Source: Ardenticatenaceae bacterium (GTDB lineage: Bacteria > Chloroflexota > Anaerolineae > Promineifilales > Promineifilaceae). From it: a stretch of DNA of 64,000 bases. Below, piece by piece: positions 17,835 to 27,800 of the stretch. Numbering within the stretch: the stretch's first letter is position 1; each line of letters starts with the position of its first letter. The notes beneath the pieces are model-generated. The model searched no databases and was not told the DNA's origin. It was given only the letters and a program-made list of their open reading frames with translations. The translations under genes and the position numbers were made by a program. The DNA is taken from positions 1 through 64,000 of the forward strand of contig JASJCR010000009.1 of assembly GCA_030065875.1 (NCBI GenBank), in the 5' to 3' direction.

Positions 17835-17848
17835 GCAATCGATTGCAT
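17833..17848. promoter_or_regulatory. LacI-family operator overlapping the -10 box
   Basis: ATGCAATCGATTGCAT is a perfect 16-bp palindrome with the central CG step typical of LacI-family sites. It begins inside the -10 box and spans the likely transcription start, so binding would block RNA polymerase. The regulator gene starts 31 bp downstream, so autorepression is the simplest reading. I found no second copy before malE, malF or the enzyme genes. Confidence 0.75.
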
Positions 17849-17878
17849 AAACCCGCTACAAAGATGGCATAGGTATCC

Positions 17879-18928
17879 TTGAACGCCAAACCAAACGTCA
17901 AAACGATAGCTGACATCGCCCGTCTGGCTGGTGTATCCACATCAACCGCCTCACGAGCCCTTCGTGATAGCGATTTAATCAGCATCGAAACCAAAGAGCG
18001 CATCAAAAAAATCGCCCAAGAGCATTCGTTTCGACCTCATTTAGGCGCCCGCAATCTGCGGCTCAAGAAAAGTAATTCCATCGTTTTGGTTTTCCCCTTT
18101 GATTACGCCGATCAAGATGTGCTGGCCAACCCCTATATTTTTAAAGTTCTGGGAACTGTGGGTTCCGCCTTACGCGCTCGACATTACGATTTACTTCTCT
18201 CGCGCCTGAGCGATATTAATATGCTGATCGACGACCTGTACATCCATTCCGGTTTGGCCGAGGGCGCGATCATCTTGGGAAGAGGTGACAACGATCAAAG
18301 CAAGATGGCGGCCCTGGTTGAAACCAACATCCCGTTTGTGGTGCTGGGTCCAGAACACGACAATCAGGGGTATTGTTCGGTGGGCATTGACAACCGCCAA
18401 AGCAGCCGGATGGCGGTTAAGCATCTGGCCAAGCAAGGCCGCAAACGCATCGCCATCATCTCTGATAATTTTGACGAACCGATTGCTGAAGGATATCAGC
18501 GTTATCAGGGGTATTTACAGGGATTGGCTGACGCCGGTTTACCCTTTGATCAAAATTTAACTGTGCTGTCCACCTATGCCGGTCAGTCGGGCTATGACGC
18601 AATCCAGCTGCTTCTGGAATCGGTCCCCGATTTTGACGCCATCTTTGTCGCCACCAGCGATATCGTGGCCATCGGCGCGATGCAGGCTCTGCATGACGCC
18701 AATAAACGGATTCCCCAGGATGTGGCCCTGGTTGGCTTTGACAATATCGACCTGTGCGATTTTACTAACCCACCCCTCACCTCGATCAGTCAACGTCTTC
18801 ATGAAGGGGTGGCCGATCTCCTAACGCAAAAACTTCTCGATCAAATTGCCGGACAGCAGGTTGAATCCACAATGCTGCAGGGTCGATTGGTAGTCCGGCA
18901 ATCATGTGGGGCATCGGTCCTAACGTAA
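17879..18928 (+). CDS. LacI family repressor of the maltodextrin/alpha-glucan cluster (MalR-like)
   Basis: 349 aa. N-terminal helix-turn-helix TIADIARLAGVSTSTASRAL with hinge helix, then a periplasmic-binding-protein-like effector domain (SVGIDNRQSSRMAVKHLA, TSDIVAIGAMQAL, VGFDNIDLCDFTNPPLTSI). The start is TTG at 17879, giving the expected position of the HTH near residue 8. It lies in the order regulator - binding protein - two permeases - glucan hydrolases, which is the usual layout of MalR-controlled operons. The inducer is presumably a maltodextrin, by context only. The overlapping operator upstream suggests autoregulation with read-through into malE. Confidence 0.88.
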   Translation: MNAKPNVKTIADIARLAGVSTSTASRALRDSDLISIETKERIKKIAQEHSFRPHLGARNLRLKKSNSIVLVFPFDYADQDVLANPYIFKVLGTVGSALRARHYDLLLSRLSDINMLIDDLYIHSGLAEGAIILGRGDNDQSKMAALVETNIPFVVLGPEHDNQGYCSVGIDNRQSSRMAVKHLAKQGRKRIAIISDNFDEPIAEGYQRYQGYLQGLADAGLPFDQNLTVLSTYAGQSGYDAIQLLLESVPDFDAIFVATSDIVAIGAMQALHDANKRIPQDVALVGFDNIDLCDFTNPPLTSISQRLHEGVADLLTQKLLDQIAGQQVESTMLQGRLVVRQSCGASVLT

Positions 18929-18980
18929 TTTGTAAAAACAAAACCACTTTATCTTTGTCATACGCACTTTTAAGGAGGTG

Positions 18981-19046
18981 ATGTCGAAGAAGAACAACGC
19001 CAATAACGATCTCAAATCCCAAAAGATTTTTAATAATAAATTTTAA
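18981..19046 (+). CDS. Possible 21-aa ORF between the repressor and malE
   Basis: An ATG follows AAGGAGG, the best ribosome binding site in this gap, although only 2 nt separate the two. It encodes a 21-residue Lys/Asn-rich peptide (MSKKNNANNDLKSQ...) ending 16 bp before the malE start. It could be a leader that couples translation to malE, or the site may simply be chance. No related peptide is recognised. Confidence 0.3.
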   Translation: MSKKNNANNDLKSQKIFNNKF

Positions 19047-19062
19047 GTGAGGAGAAAATAAG

Positions 19063-20490
19063 ATGAAGAATTATTTCTTTAAAGCGGCGGTTGTGGCTCT
19101 GGCTATGATTGTCCTGGTTGCCTGCGGTGGCGATACCCAGCAGGTTGTTGAAGAAGCTGCTCAGCAGGTTGAAGAAGCGGCCCAGCAAGTTCAGGAAAAT
19201 TCTGAAGAGATTGCTGAACAGGTTGACCAGGCGGCCGCAGAAGCTGAACAGGCGGTAGAAGAAGCTCAGGAAGCCGTCGAAGAGGCGGTAACGGAAGCTG
19301 AAGAAGCGGCTGAAGAGGTCGTTGATGAGGCCGAAGAAGTGATGGAGTTTGAGACCTCGATTACGATTTGGGCGGACGACACCCGCGCGCCGATTTTGAG
19401 CGAATTGGCTGAAGGGTTCCAAAATGAGTATGGGGTCGGTCTGGTGGTCGAGCAGGTGGCCGACATCAACGACCAGTTCCCGATCGCGGCCCCGGCTGGT
19501 GAAGGACCGGACATTCTGATCCTGGCTCACGACCGCATCGGCGGCTTCTACGCCAGCGGTTTGCTGGCCCCCTTGGATCTGGGCGACACAGCAGGCGAAT
19601 TCCTGCCGGTGTCGGTTGATGCCTTCACCTATGAAGGAGATCTGGTGGGGATGCCCTACGCCATCGAAAATCTGGGCTTTTTCTACAACACCGATCTGGT
19701 GGAAACCGCCCCGACCACCTGGGATGAGGTGATCGAAGTGGGTGGGGCCCTGGTTGAAAGTGGCGATGCCACCTACGCCATTGCCCTAACCGGCACGACG
19801 TATGATATGTTCCCGCTGCAGACCGCCTTTGGTGGATATGTGTTTGGTCAGAGTGAGGCCGGGTACGATCCGTCCGATGTGGGGATCGACAGCGAAGGGA
19901 TGATCGCGGCCGGCGAGTTTGTGCAGACCAATGTGGAAGCGGGTCTGATCAGCGACAGTTTGGATTGGGACACGGCTCACGTGCAGTTTGAGACGGGTGA
20001 GATTCCGTTCCTGATGGCCGGACCGTGGGCGCTGGATCGCATCCGCGAAGCGGGTGTACCATATGGGATCGCCCCCTTCCCGACAGCTGAGAAAGAAGGG
20101 CAGCCGTTCCTGGGTGTGCAGGGATTTGCGGTCAATGCGTTGAGCGAGAACGTGCTGCTGGCGCAGACGTTCCTGACCGAATTTGTGGCCACCGAAGATG
20201 TGATGCGGCAGTTGGCGGAGTCGGGGAACCGGCCGTCGGCGTTTGCTGCAGTGGCCAGCGAGGACCCGGATTTGGTATCGTTGGGTGATGCGGGGGTGAA
20301 TGCCCTGCCGATGCCGGCGATTCCGGAGATGGGTTCGGTGTGGGGCAGTTGGGGTGATGCGTTTACCCTGATCGTCAACGGCGAGCAGTCGGCTGAAGAT
20401 GCCTTGACCAACGGTGGAGAGCAGATTCGGGCTTTGATCGCCGGTGAAGAACTCCCTGAAGAAGAGGGTGAAGAAGAAACCGACGAATAA
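19063..20490 (+). CDS. Maltose/maltodextrin ABC transporter substrate-binding lipoprotein with coiled-coil stalk
   Basis: 475 aa. Signal peptide with lipobox VLVAC, then an unusual stalk of about 70 residues (about 24-95) made almost only of Glu, Ala, Gln and Val in heptads (EEAAQQVEEAAQQVQENSEE), then a MalE-type solute-binding domain (SITIWADDTRAPILSELAEG, GEGPDILILAHDRIGGFYAS, GMPYAIENLGFFYN). It would be anchored in the membrane and hold the binding domain well away from the surface. It precedes MalF and MalG. A 14-bp hairpin separates it from malF, probably giving it higher expression than the permeases. The acidic C-terminal tail EEEGEEETDE is also unusual. Confidence 0.88.
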   Translation: MKNYFFKAAVVALAMIVLVACGGDTQQVVEEAAQQVEEAAQQVQENSEEIAEQVDQAAAEAEQAVEEAQEAVEEAVTEAEEAAEEVVDEAEEVMEFETSITIWADDTRAPILSELAEGFQNEYGVGLVVEQVADINDQFPIAAPAGEGPDILILAHDRIGGFYASGLLAPLDLGDTAGEFLPVSVDAFTYEGDLVGMPYAIENLGFFYNTDLVETAPTTWDEVIEVGGALVESGDATYAIALTGTTYDMFPLQTAFGGYVFGQSEAGYDPSDVGIDSEGMIAAGEFVQTNVEAGLISDSLDWDTAHVQFETGEIPFLMAGPWALDRIREAGVPYGIAPFPTAEKEGQPFLGVQGFAVNALSENVLLAQTFLTEFVATEDVMRQLAESGNRPSAFAAVASEDPDLVSLGDAGVNALPMPAIPEMGSVWGSWGDAFTLIVNGEQSAEDALTNGGEQIRALIAGEELPEEEGEEETDE

Positions 20491-20505
20491 TCACAACCGT
20501 CAAAC

Positions 20506-20534
20506 AAGTGCCCCAGAAATTTTCTGGGGCACTT
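20506..20534 (+). terminator. Strong hairpin between malE and malF
   Basis: AAGTGCCCCAGAAA and its exact complement form a 14-bp stem with almost no loop, 15 bp after the malE stop. The 3' side lacks a long T run (TTGCTAAATTTT), so it is more likely a partial terminator or mRNA-stabilising structure that lets malE outnumber malF/malG. Confidence 0.6.
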
Positions 20535-20624
20535 TGCTAAATTTTCCCCGCTGATACAATATATATATTCACTTAGTTCACCGTTGATCATTTGATTTAC
20601 TTTGAGGAATAAGGAGTCCCGTCT

Positions 20625-22214
20625 ATGGCCGTACAAGCATTAAAGAGGTTCGAGACAGGAGACGGACAGAGTGCAACATTATCAAACGTTGTTATTCGTC
20701 TGGTCCTGCTGCTCGCAATTGATGCCTTTGCAATCTGGTTCGCTGTTCGCGCGTTTGGCGAGGGGTATTTGCCGCTCGGCATTGCCATTGCCCTGATTGC
20801 GGCAGGGGTCAATTACGTTATTTTGGTCAAGGAGATGTATCCCATTCGCTGGATGCTGCTCGGTTTGATCTTGATGGCGATGTTTTCGATATATCCTATT
20901 CTTCTGACGGTTTTTGTGGCTTTTACCAATTATGGTGACGGGCATTTGCTGACCAAACCGCAGTCGATTGAGCAAATTACAAAAGCTCGATTTGTTCCGG
21001 AAGGCGGGTCAGCTTATACGTGGACCGGATACTCTAACGAGGCTGGGGATTATGCGTTGTGGCTGCAAAGCGAGAATGGAGACAGCTTTTTAGCTTTTCC
21101 GGGTCAGACGCTTATTCCGGCCGCGGAAGCAACCGGTTTGGGTGAGCTGGACAGCGAGGGAATCCCCGAATCAGTGGGCGACTATGAGCGTCTCAACGCC
21201 TTTCAGGTCGCATCGGATCAGAATATCTCGACCATTCAGTTTGGTTCTGAGCTGGATGGGGTACAAATTCGATCGCCCCAGGAGGCCGCTCAGCTGCAGC
21301 CAAAATTTGCTTATGACGAGGCGAACGACATTATCAATGACCTGGAGACCGGGGTAAGCTATACACCGGTTGAGGGGCGCTGGACGGCCGCAAATGGGGA
21401 TGAATTGACGGCCGGTTTTCGGGCGAACGTTGGTTTGGATAATTTTACCCGCTTTTTCCAAAGCCCCGCTTTCCGGGGGCCGCTGGTGCGTATTATTATC
21501 TGGAACTTTGCTTTCGCTTTCTTCAGCGTCTTTGCCACATTTGCCCTGGGGCTGGCCATCGCCTATGTCTTTAACGATCCGGAGTTCCCCGGCCGCAAAA
21601 TTATCCAGTCTTTTTTGCTGATTCCCTATACCATTCCGAGTTTGATTACCATCTTGATTTGGCGAGGGATGTTTAACCCGCAAGTAGGCGTGATTAATCG
21701 GACGCTGTCGGATTTAATCGGCATCGCTCCGGCCTGGACGGTTGACCCATGGCTGGCCAAAATCGCCATTCTGATCGTCAACCTGTGGTTGGGTTACCCT
21801 TACTTCATGCTGATTTGCAGTGGTGCGCTGCAGGCAATTCCCGGTGATTTATACGAAGCAGCAAGCATCGATGGGGCCAACGCCTGGCAGCAATTTTACA
21901 AAATCACCCTGCCGCTTCTGCTGGTCGCGGTTGGACCGCTGCTGGTCGCGTCGTTTACCTTCAACTTTAACAACTTCAACATCATATTCCTGTTTATCGA
22001 AGGAGGTCCGCCCATTGCGGGCTCTCCAACGAGGGCCGGTCATACGGATATTTTGATTAGCTATGTGTACAATCTGGCGTTTGCTGCCGGCCGAGGGAAA
22101 GAATATGGTCTCGGAGCGGCCATCACGATTGTGATTTTTGTTGTAGTAGCGGTGATCACGCTCTTCCAATTCCGCTATACCAAGATGTGGGAGGAGGTAG
22201 GTGAAGGTGTTTAA
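20625..22214 (+). CDS. malF: Maltodextrin ABC transporter permease MalF
   Basis: 529 aa. Three N-terminal membrane segments are followed by a long extracytoplasmic loop (about residues 105-270), the P2-like insertion typical of MalF. The C-terminal permease domain has YEAASIDGANAWQQFYKITLPLL, which contains the EAA loop (EAASIDGANAWQQFYKITLP) that docks onto the ATPase. With MalG it forms the membrane channel for maltodextrin import. The start codon ATG at 20625 follows AAGGAG. The end overlaps malG by 14 bp. Confidence 0.9.
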   Translation: MAVQALKRFETGDGQSATLSNVVIRLVLLLAIDAFAIWFAVRAFGEGYLPLGIAIALIAAGVNYVILVKEMYPIRWMLLGLILMAMFSIYPILLTVFVAFTNYGDGHLLTKPQSIEQITKARFVPEGGSAYTWTGYSNEAGDYALWLQSENGDSFLAFPGQTLIPAAEATGLGELDSEGIPESVGDYERLNAFQVASDQNISTIQFGSELDGVQIRSPQEAAQLQPKFAYDEANDIINDLETGVSYTPVEGRWTAANGDELTAGFRANVGLDNFTRFFQSPAFRGPLVRIIIWNFAFAFFSVFATFALGLAIAYVFNDPEFPGRKIIQSFLLIPYTIPSLITILIWRGMFNPQVGVINRTLSDLIGIAPAWTVDPWLAKIAILIVNLWLGYPYFMLICSGALQAIPGDLYEAASIDGANAWQQFYKITLPLLLVAVGPLLVASFTFNFNNFNIIFLFIEGGPPIAGSPTRAGHTDILISYVYNLAFAAGRGKEYGLGAAITIVIFVVVAVITLFQFRYTKMWEEVGEGV

Positions 22215-23076
22215 TTTAACATTTCGACAACGCAGATATTTCTCTTACGGCATTCGCTGGGTCGTGGCCCTGATTTTGATCTTCTTTGCCATCTTTCCGG
22301 TCTTGTGGATCCTATCCGCTTCGTTTAACCCGACGAACACGCTGGCGACGGCCAAGTTAATTCCGGATAATATCGGTTTAGACAACTATTACAGCTTGTT
22401 TAATAATCCAAACACCCCCTTTGGTATCTGGATTTGGAACTCAATCAAAATTTCATCGATTACAACCGTTCTCTCCGTTTCGGTGACGACCCTGGCTGCG
22501 TACGCGTTTTCTCGCTTTCGCTTCTCAGGGCGGGAGAATATGCTCAAGGCGATTTTGTTGATCCAGGTATTTCCCGCTTTGCTGGCTATGATTGCCGTTT
22601 TTACCCTGATCACCCAATTTGATTCGATCATTCCCGCAATTGGTTTAAATACCCATGCCGGTTTGATTTTGGTCTATCTTGGCGGGGCGATGGGGGTCAA
22701 TATTTGGCTGATGAAAGGGTTTTTTGACACCATTCCCCGGGCGATTGATGAAAGCGCCATGGTCGATGGGGCGACCCACTGGCAGACGTTTAGCCAGCTG
22801 CTGCTGCCGCTGATGCGGCCGATTTTGATCGTCATTGCGATCCTGACCTTCATCGGGACATACGGTGACTTCGTGCTGGCCCGCGTGCTGCTCAAGAGTA
22901 CCGATCAATACCCCCTGATGGTGGGCCTCTTTATCTTTACCAGCGGTCAATTTTCTCAGCAGTGGGGGCCGTTCGCGGCCGGAGCGCTGTTGGGTGCGCT
23001 GCCCATCATGATCATTTATCTTGTGCTTCAAGATCAAATTGTTGGTGGGTTGACCCAGGGTGCGGTCAAAGGTTAG
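22201..23076 (+). CDS. malG: Maltodextrin ABC transporter permease MalG
   Basis: 291 aa, six membrane segments, EAA-like loop (DESAMVDGATHWQTFSQLLLP) near residue 185 and the C-terminal GGLTQGAVKG tail typical of MalG. The start is GTG at 22201 with GGAGGAGG in front, inside the end of malF, so the two permeases are translationally coupled. No malK follows; the ATPase must be encoded elsewhere and may be shared by several sugar importers. Confidence 0.9.
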   Translation: MKVFNLTFRQRRYFSYGIRWVVALILIFFAIFPVLWILSASFNPTNTLATAKLIPDNIGLDNYYSLFNNPNTPFGIWIWNSIKISSITTVLSVSVTTLAAYAFSRFRFSGRENMLKAILLIQVFPALLAMIAVFTLITQFDSIIPAIGLNTHAGLILVYLGGAMGVNIWLMKGFFDTIPRAIDESAMVDGATHWQTFSQLLLPLMRPILIVIAILTFIGTYGDFVLARVLLKSTDQYPLMVGLFIFTSGQFSQQWGPFAAGALLGALPIMIIYLVLQDQIVGGLTQGAVKG

Positions 23077-23097
23077 GAGTACAAAGTTAAGGGTTTG

Positions 23098-23136
23098 AAG
23101 TGAAAAGAAGCGTCTGATTTGACCTTCTTTTCACTT
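23098..23136 (+). terminator. Hairpin after malG
   Basis: AAGTGAAAAGAAG and its complement form a 13-bp stem around a 13-nt loop, 22 bp after malG. The T run after it is short (TTTAAATTG), so it may only attenuate read-through into the hydrolase genes. Confidence 0.5.
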
Positions 23137-23174
23137 TAAATTGAACATCACATTTATACACCTTCAGGAAGAGA

Positions 23175-24839
23175 ATGCGCACTCACATATTATTACTGGC
23201 TCTGTTCCTCGGACAGGGCCTTTTTATAACCCGTGCCGTGGGGCAGGAAACCATTTTTCAGGATGTTTCGGCCGCGGTGGGTTTTACGGAAAATCGGCTG
23301 GGTCAAGAGCGGGCTATCGGCCAGGCGTGGGGGGATTTTGATCGGGACGGATGGATTGATTTTTACGTCACCGATACCGATGGCCCTAACTCGCTGTGGC
23401 GCAACGTTGAAGGTCAGCGATTTGAACGCATGGAGCAGCCGGCCGCAGCATTGGCGGACGCCTACAGCGGTGGCGCGATTTTTATAGATTACGACAACGA
23501 CGGATGGCAGGATCTCTACGTGGTCAACTGGGGAGAAAACAACCTCCTGCACAATCAAAATGGCCAATTTGTAGACGTCACCGCAGATTCCGGCACCGGC
23601 GGCGGGGATCGCAACAGCCAAACCGCTTCATGGGGAGATTACGACCAGGACGGGTTTCTCGATCTGTACGTGGCCAACTGGTCATGTTATCCCAACTGCG
23701 GCCGGCCGCAGACAGGGGAGGGGGACAAGCTGTTTCACAATAACGGAGACGGCACCTTCTCAGATCTTTCCCGACTTTTATCGAGTAAGAGCAGCGGAGC
23801 CGGGTTTGTCGCTTCGTTTACCGATTACGACAACGACGGAGATCCGGACATTTATCTGGTCAATGATGAATTTATCAACCCCGTAGGCAATGCATTGTAT
23901 CGCAATGACGGCCCTGGTTGTGAGGGATGGTGTTTCACCGAGGTCTCCCAAGATGCGGGTGCGGACACAACCGTTATGGGAATGGGATTGGCCACGGCCG
24001 ACTATGACAACGATGGTGACCTCGATTTCTATTTTTCAAATGCCGGGCCCATGACCCTCCTGCAAAATCAGGGAGACGGCACCTTTGCCAATCAAGCCTC
24101 TTTGGCCGGAGTAGACTCCCCAAACAGCATCGGCTGGGGTTCGGTTTTTTTTGATTACGACAACGACGGTTGGCAAGATTTGTACCTGGCGGTTTCCGAT
24201 AAGGCCAATGACGACGGCAGCTCTGAAAACCCGCTGTTCCGCAACAATGGAGATGGTTCATTTGAAAATGTGACCAACATCAGCGGGGCCAACGATCCAG
24301 GAGCAACCCTGGGTGTGGCCACGGCCGATTATAATCGGGATGGTCGCCTCGATTTGCTGGTTGGGAACATCGACACCGGATACGCACTTTATCAAAATCG
24401 AAGCGTTAGCGGCGCTGAAAACGGCTGGCTGGCCCTCGATTTAATGGGTGATGGCCCGATCAACAGCAACGCGGTGGGCAGCCGGGTCCGGGTCACAACG
24501 GCCGATGGTCAAACGCGCCTGCAGGAGGTGATCGCCGGGTCAAGCTTGGGAGCCGGTCACGAGTTAACGCTGCACTTTGGTCTTGGTTCTCACACCGAAA
24601 TTGCCGAGCTGACCATCGTCTGGCCGGATGGAAAACAGCAAACGTTTCGAGATATTTCCGGCAATCAGAGGATTTCCATCCCTTATCCCCTCGATGCCAC
24701 AGCTGAAAGAGCACAGCAAACAGCCTTATACGGCGAGCGTCAGCCCAACTCGATCGCCGTACTTCCCGTCCTGCTGGGGGCTATCGTAGCTTTGACCCTG
24801 CTTCTAGGGGGATTGTGGCAAGTTAACAAAGTGAAATAA
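23175..24839 (+). CDS. CRTAC1-type FG-GAP/VCBS repeat protein with ASPIC/UnbV domain, membrane-anchored
   Basis: 554 aa. Signal peptide, then six or more calcium-binding FG-GAP/VCBS blades of the form DYDNDGxxDLY (WGDFDRDGWIDFYV, FIDYDNDGWQDLYV, ATADYNRDGRLDLLVG). Residues about 435-495 are the ASPIC/UnbV domain (SSLGAGHELTLHFGLG). A C-terminal hydrophobic helix (VLPVLLGAIVALTLLLGGLW) anchors it. It should form an outward-facing beta-propeller. Its place between the permeases and the glucan hydrolases, with 11 bp to the pullulanase gene, suggests a surface role in glucan binding or enzyme organisation. That role is inference from context. Confidence 0.85.
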   Translation: MRTHILLLALFLGQGLFITRAVGQETIFQDVSAAVGFTENRLGQERAIGQAWGDFDRDGWIDFYVTDTDGPNSLWRNVEGQRFERMEQPAAALADAYSGGAIFIDYDNDGWQDLYVVNWGENNLLHNQNGQFVDVTADSGTGGGDRNSQTASWGDYDQDGFLDLYVANWSCYPNCGRPQTGEGDKLFHNNGDGTFSDLSRLLSSKSSGAGFVASFTDYDNDGDPDIYLVNDEFINPVGNALYRNDGPGCEGWCFTEVSQDAGADTTVMGMGLATADYDNDGDLDFYFSNAGPMTLLQNQGDGTFANQASLAGVDSPNSIGWGSVFFDYDNDGWQDLYLAVSDKANDDGSSENPLFRNNGDGSFENVTNISGANDPGATLGVATADYNRDGRLDLLVGNIDTGYALYQNRSVSGAENGWLALDLMGDGPINSNAVGSRVRVTTADGQTRLQEVIAGSSLGAGHELTLHFGLGSHTEIAELTIVWPDGKQQTFRDISGNQRISIPYPLDATAERAQQTALYGERQPNSIAVLPVLLGAIVALTLLLGGLWQVNKVK

Positions 24840-24850
24840 GAAGTAGAAAC

Positions 24851-27800
24851 ATGAAACAAATATCGCGTTTTTTCGTTTTGATCATTTTAACGGCGCTTTT
24901 GATCGGATTTACGGCCGCTCAGCAAACCAATCCTGATGGCCTGCCCGCACCAGAAACCGTCACCATCGCCGGTACAGTTCAGCCGCTAGTTGGCTGTGGG
25001 GGTGAATGGGATCCAGGCTGTGAAAGCAGCATGTTGACCTATGATGAAGAGGATGATTTGTGGAGCGCCACATTCGATCTGCCGGCCGGCAGTTACGAAT
25101 ACAAAGCGGCCCTCAACGGCGGGTGGGACGATAATTATGGGCTCAACGGCGAATATTACGGGGCCAATATTCCGCTGGAGGTCCCGGAAGATCAGACGGT
25201 CACTTTTTTTTACAGCCACAACACCGGCTGGGTAACCGACAACGTCAACAGCCTGTTGGCCAACGTGCCGGGCGATTTTCAGGACGAGATTGGATGTCCG
25301 GGTGATTGGCAGCCGGATTGTTTGCTTTCTCTTCTGCAGGATCCGGACGGGGATGGGGCGTACACCTTCCAAACCGAATCGATTCCCAGCGGCGCCTATG
25401 AAGCCAAGGTGGCCGTTAATCAGAGTTGGGATATCAACTATGGGGAAGCCGGTGCCCAGGATGGAGGCAACATTCCTTTTACCGTCTCAACCGACAATGA
25501 ATTAGTGACCTTTTCTTTTGACAGCCGGAACAACAATATGACGATTTTTGTAGGAGAGGGTGGGGGCATTCAGGGAAATATCATTGAACAACGAGCCAAC
25601 TGGGTATCAGCCCAGACCATTGCCTGGGAGATTGAAGTCGAGCCCGACACCTCATTTTTCTTCCACTATCATCCAACCGGCGGGGCGCTTTCGCTGGGGG
25701 CGGATGGCATTAGCGGTGGGGAGGCGATCCCGTTGACGGTTGTCGATGAGGGATTAGGAGAGGCAGCCGCTGCCAAATTCCGGCATTTACAATCTTATAC
25801 GGCGCTGGCTCTCCCCAACGACTTTAGTCGGGCGCGTACCGCCTTAAAAGGGCAACTCGCGGTTTCCGCTCAAAATGGGGCCGGCGAACTCATCAACGCG
25901 ACCGGGCTGCAAATACCAGGAGTGATCGATGAGCTGTATCCGTATGACGGAGAATTAGGGGTAACCATCGAGGATGGGATGCCAACGATCCGCCTGTGGG
26001 CCCCGACCGCCCGCAGCGTCACGTTTAATTTGTTCCCCGATGGGGAGACGGCCGACAGCGAGTTAACCCAGGCGATGCGGGTGGACCCGCAAACCGGCGT
26101 GTGGTCGATTACCGGTGACGCGGATTGGATCGGCAAATACTATCTATTTGACGTTGAGGTGTATGTTCCTTCGGAAGGGAGCGTGCAGATTAACAGGGTC
26201 ACCGATCCCTACTCGCTGAGCCTGTGGCAAAACAGTACGCGCAGCCAGATTGTCGATTTAAACGATGCGTCATTACTGCCGGAGGGCTGGCTTGAGCTCG
26301 AAAAACCGGCCGTGATTTTACCGGAACAAATTGTCATTTATGAGCTGCACATCCGCGATTTTAGCGTCAACGATCCTTCCGTCCCGGACGAGTTCAAAGG
26401 GACCTATAAAGCGTTTACGCTGCCAGAGGCCAACGGCATGCAGCATTTAGCCGCTTTGTCCGACGCTGGTTTAACCCATCTGCATTTGCTGCCGACCTTT
26501 GACCTGGCCACGATTGATGAAGACAAATCCAATTGGGGTGGGCCCTCCTTTGAGGAATTGAGCACCTACCCGCCTGATTCTCAAGAGCAGCAGGCGCTTA
26601 TCTCGGCGATACGCGATCAGGACCCCTTTAACTGGGGGTACGATCCATTTCACTACACCGTGCCCGAGGGAAGCTATGCCACCGATCCGGCCGGTTCAAC
26701 GCGCATCGTCGAATTTCGCGAGATGGTCCAGGCTTTAAATCAGGCCGGATTGCGGGTGGTAATCGATGTGGTTTACAACCACACGAACGCCAGCGGGCAA
26801 AGCGACAAATCGGTGCTCGACCGCATTGTGCCCGGTTACTATCATCGGCTGAGCGCCGCCGGCCGGGTGGAGCGGAGTACCTGTTGTGACAACACAGCAA
26901 CCGAACACGACATGATGCGCAAGCTGATGATTGATTCGGTAGTGACCTGGGCCACCGCTTATAAAGTTGACGGCTTTCGTTTTGACCTGATGGGTCATCA
27001 TATGAAAGAGGATATGCTTGCGGTGCGAGCGGCCCTGGATGCTTTGACCATCGAGGATCACGGGGTCGACGGCTCTACCATTTACGTGTATGGGGAAGGG
27101 TGGAACTTTGGCGAAGTGGCTGATAACGCCCGCGGCGTGAATGCCACTCAGGTAAATATGGCCGGAACGGGTATCGGCACCTTTAATGACCGGCTGCGTG
27201 ATGCGGTACGCGGGGGCAGCCCCTTTGGCGGCCAAACGGAGCAGGGATTTGTAACCGGTCTTTACACCGATCCAAACGATTTTGACCAGGGTGCTGAAGC
27301 GGAGCAGCTCGAGCGCCTGCTTGGATTTACCGATCAAATCAGGGTCGGTTTGGCCGGTAATTTGAGCGACTTCACTTTTATCAGCATGAGTGGGAATGAA
27401 ACAACCGGCCGCGACGTGTTATACAACGGCAGCCCGGCCGGATACGCCTCCGATCCGCAGGAGAATATCGTTTATATCTCTAAACACGATAACGAAACCC
27501 TTTTTGACGTGATTCAGTACAAGGCGGCCGAATCTGTGAGCACGGCCGATCGGGCCAGAATGCAGAATTTGGGTAATGCCCTGGTGATGTTTAGTCAGGG
27601 AGTGCCGTTTTTCCAGGCGGGGGATGATCTGCTGCGCTCAAAATCACTCGACCGCAACAGCTACAACTCGGGCGACTGGTTTAATCGACTTGATTTTACC
27701 TACCAGAGCAACAACTGGGGAGTTGGCCTGCCTTCTGCGGCCGATAACGAAGGAGTTTGGGATTTAATGCAGCCGCTTCTGGCTAACCCGGATTTGAGGC

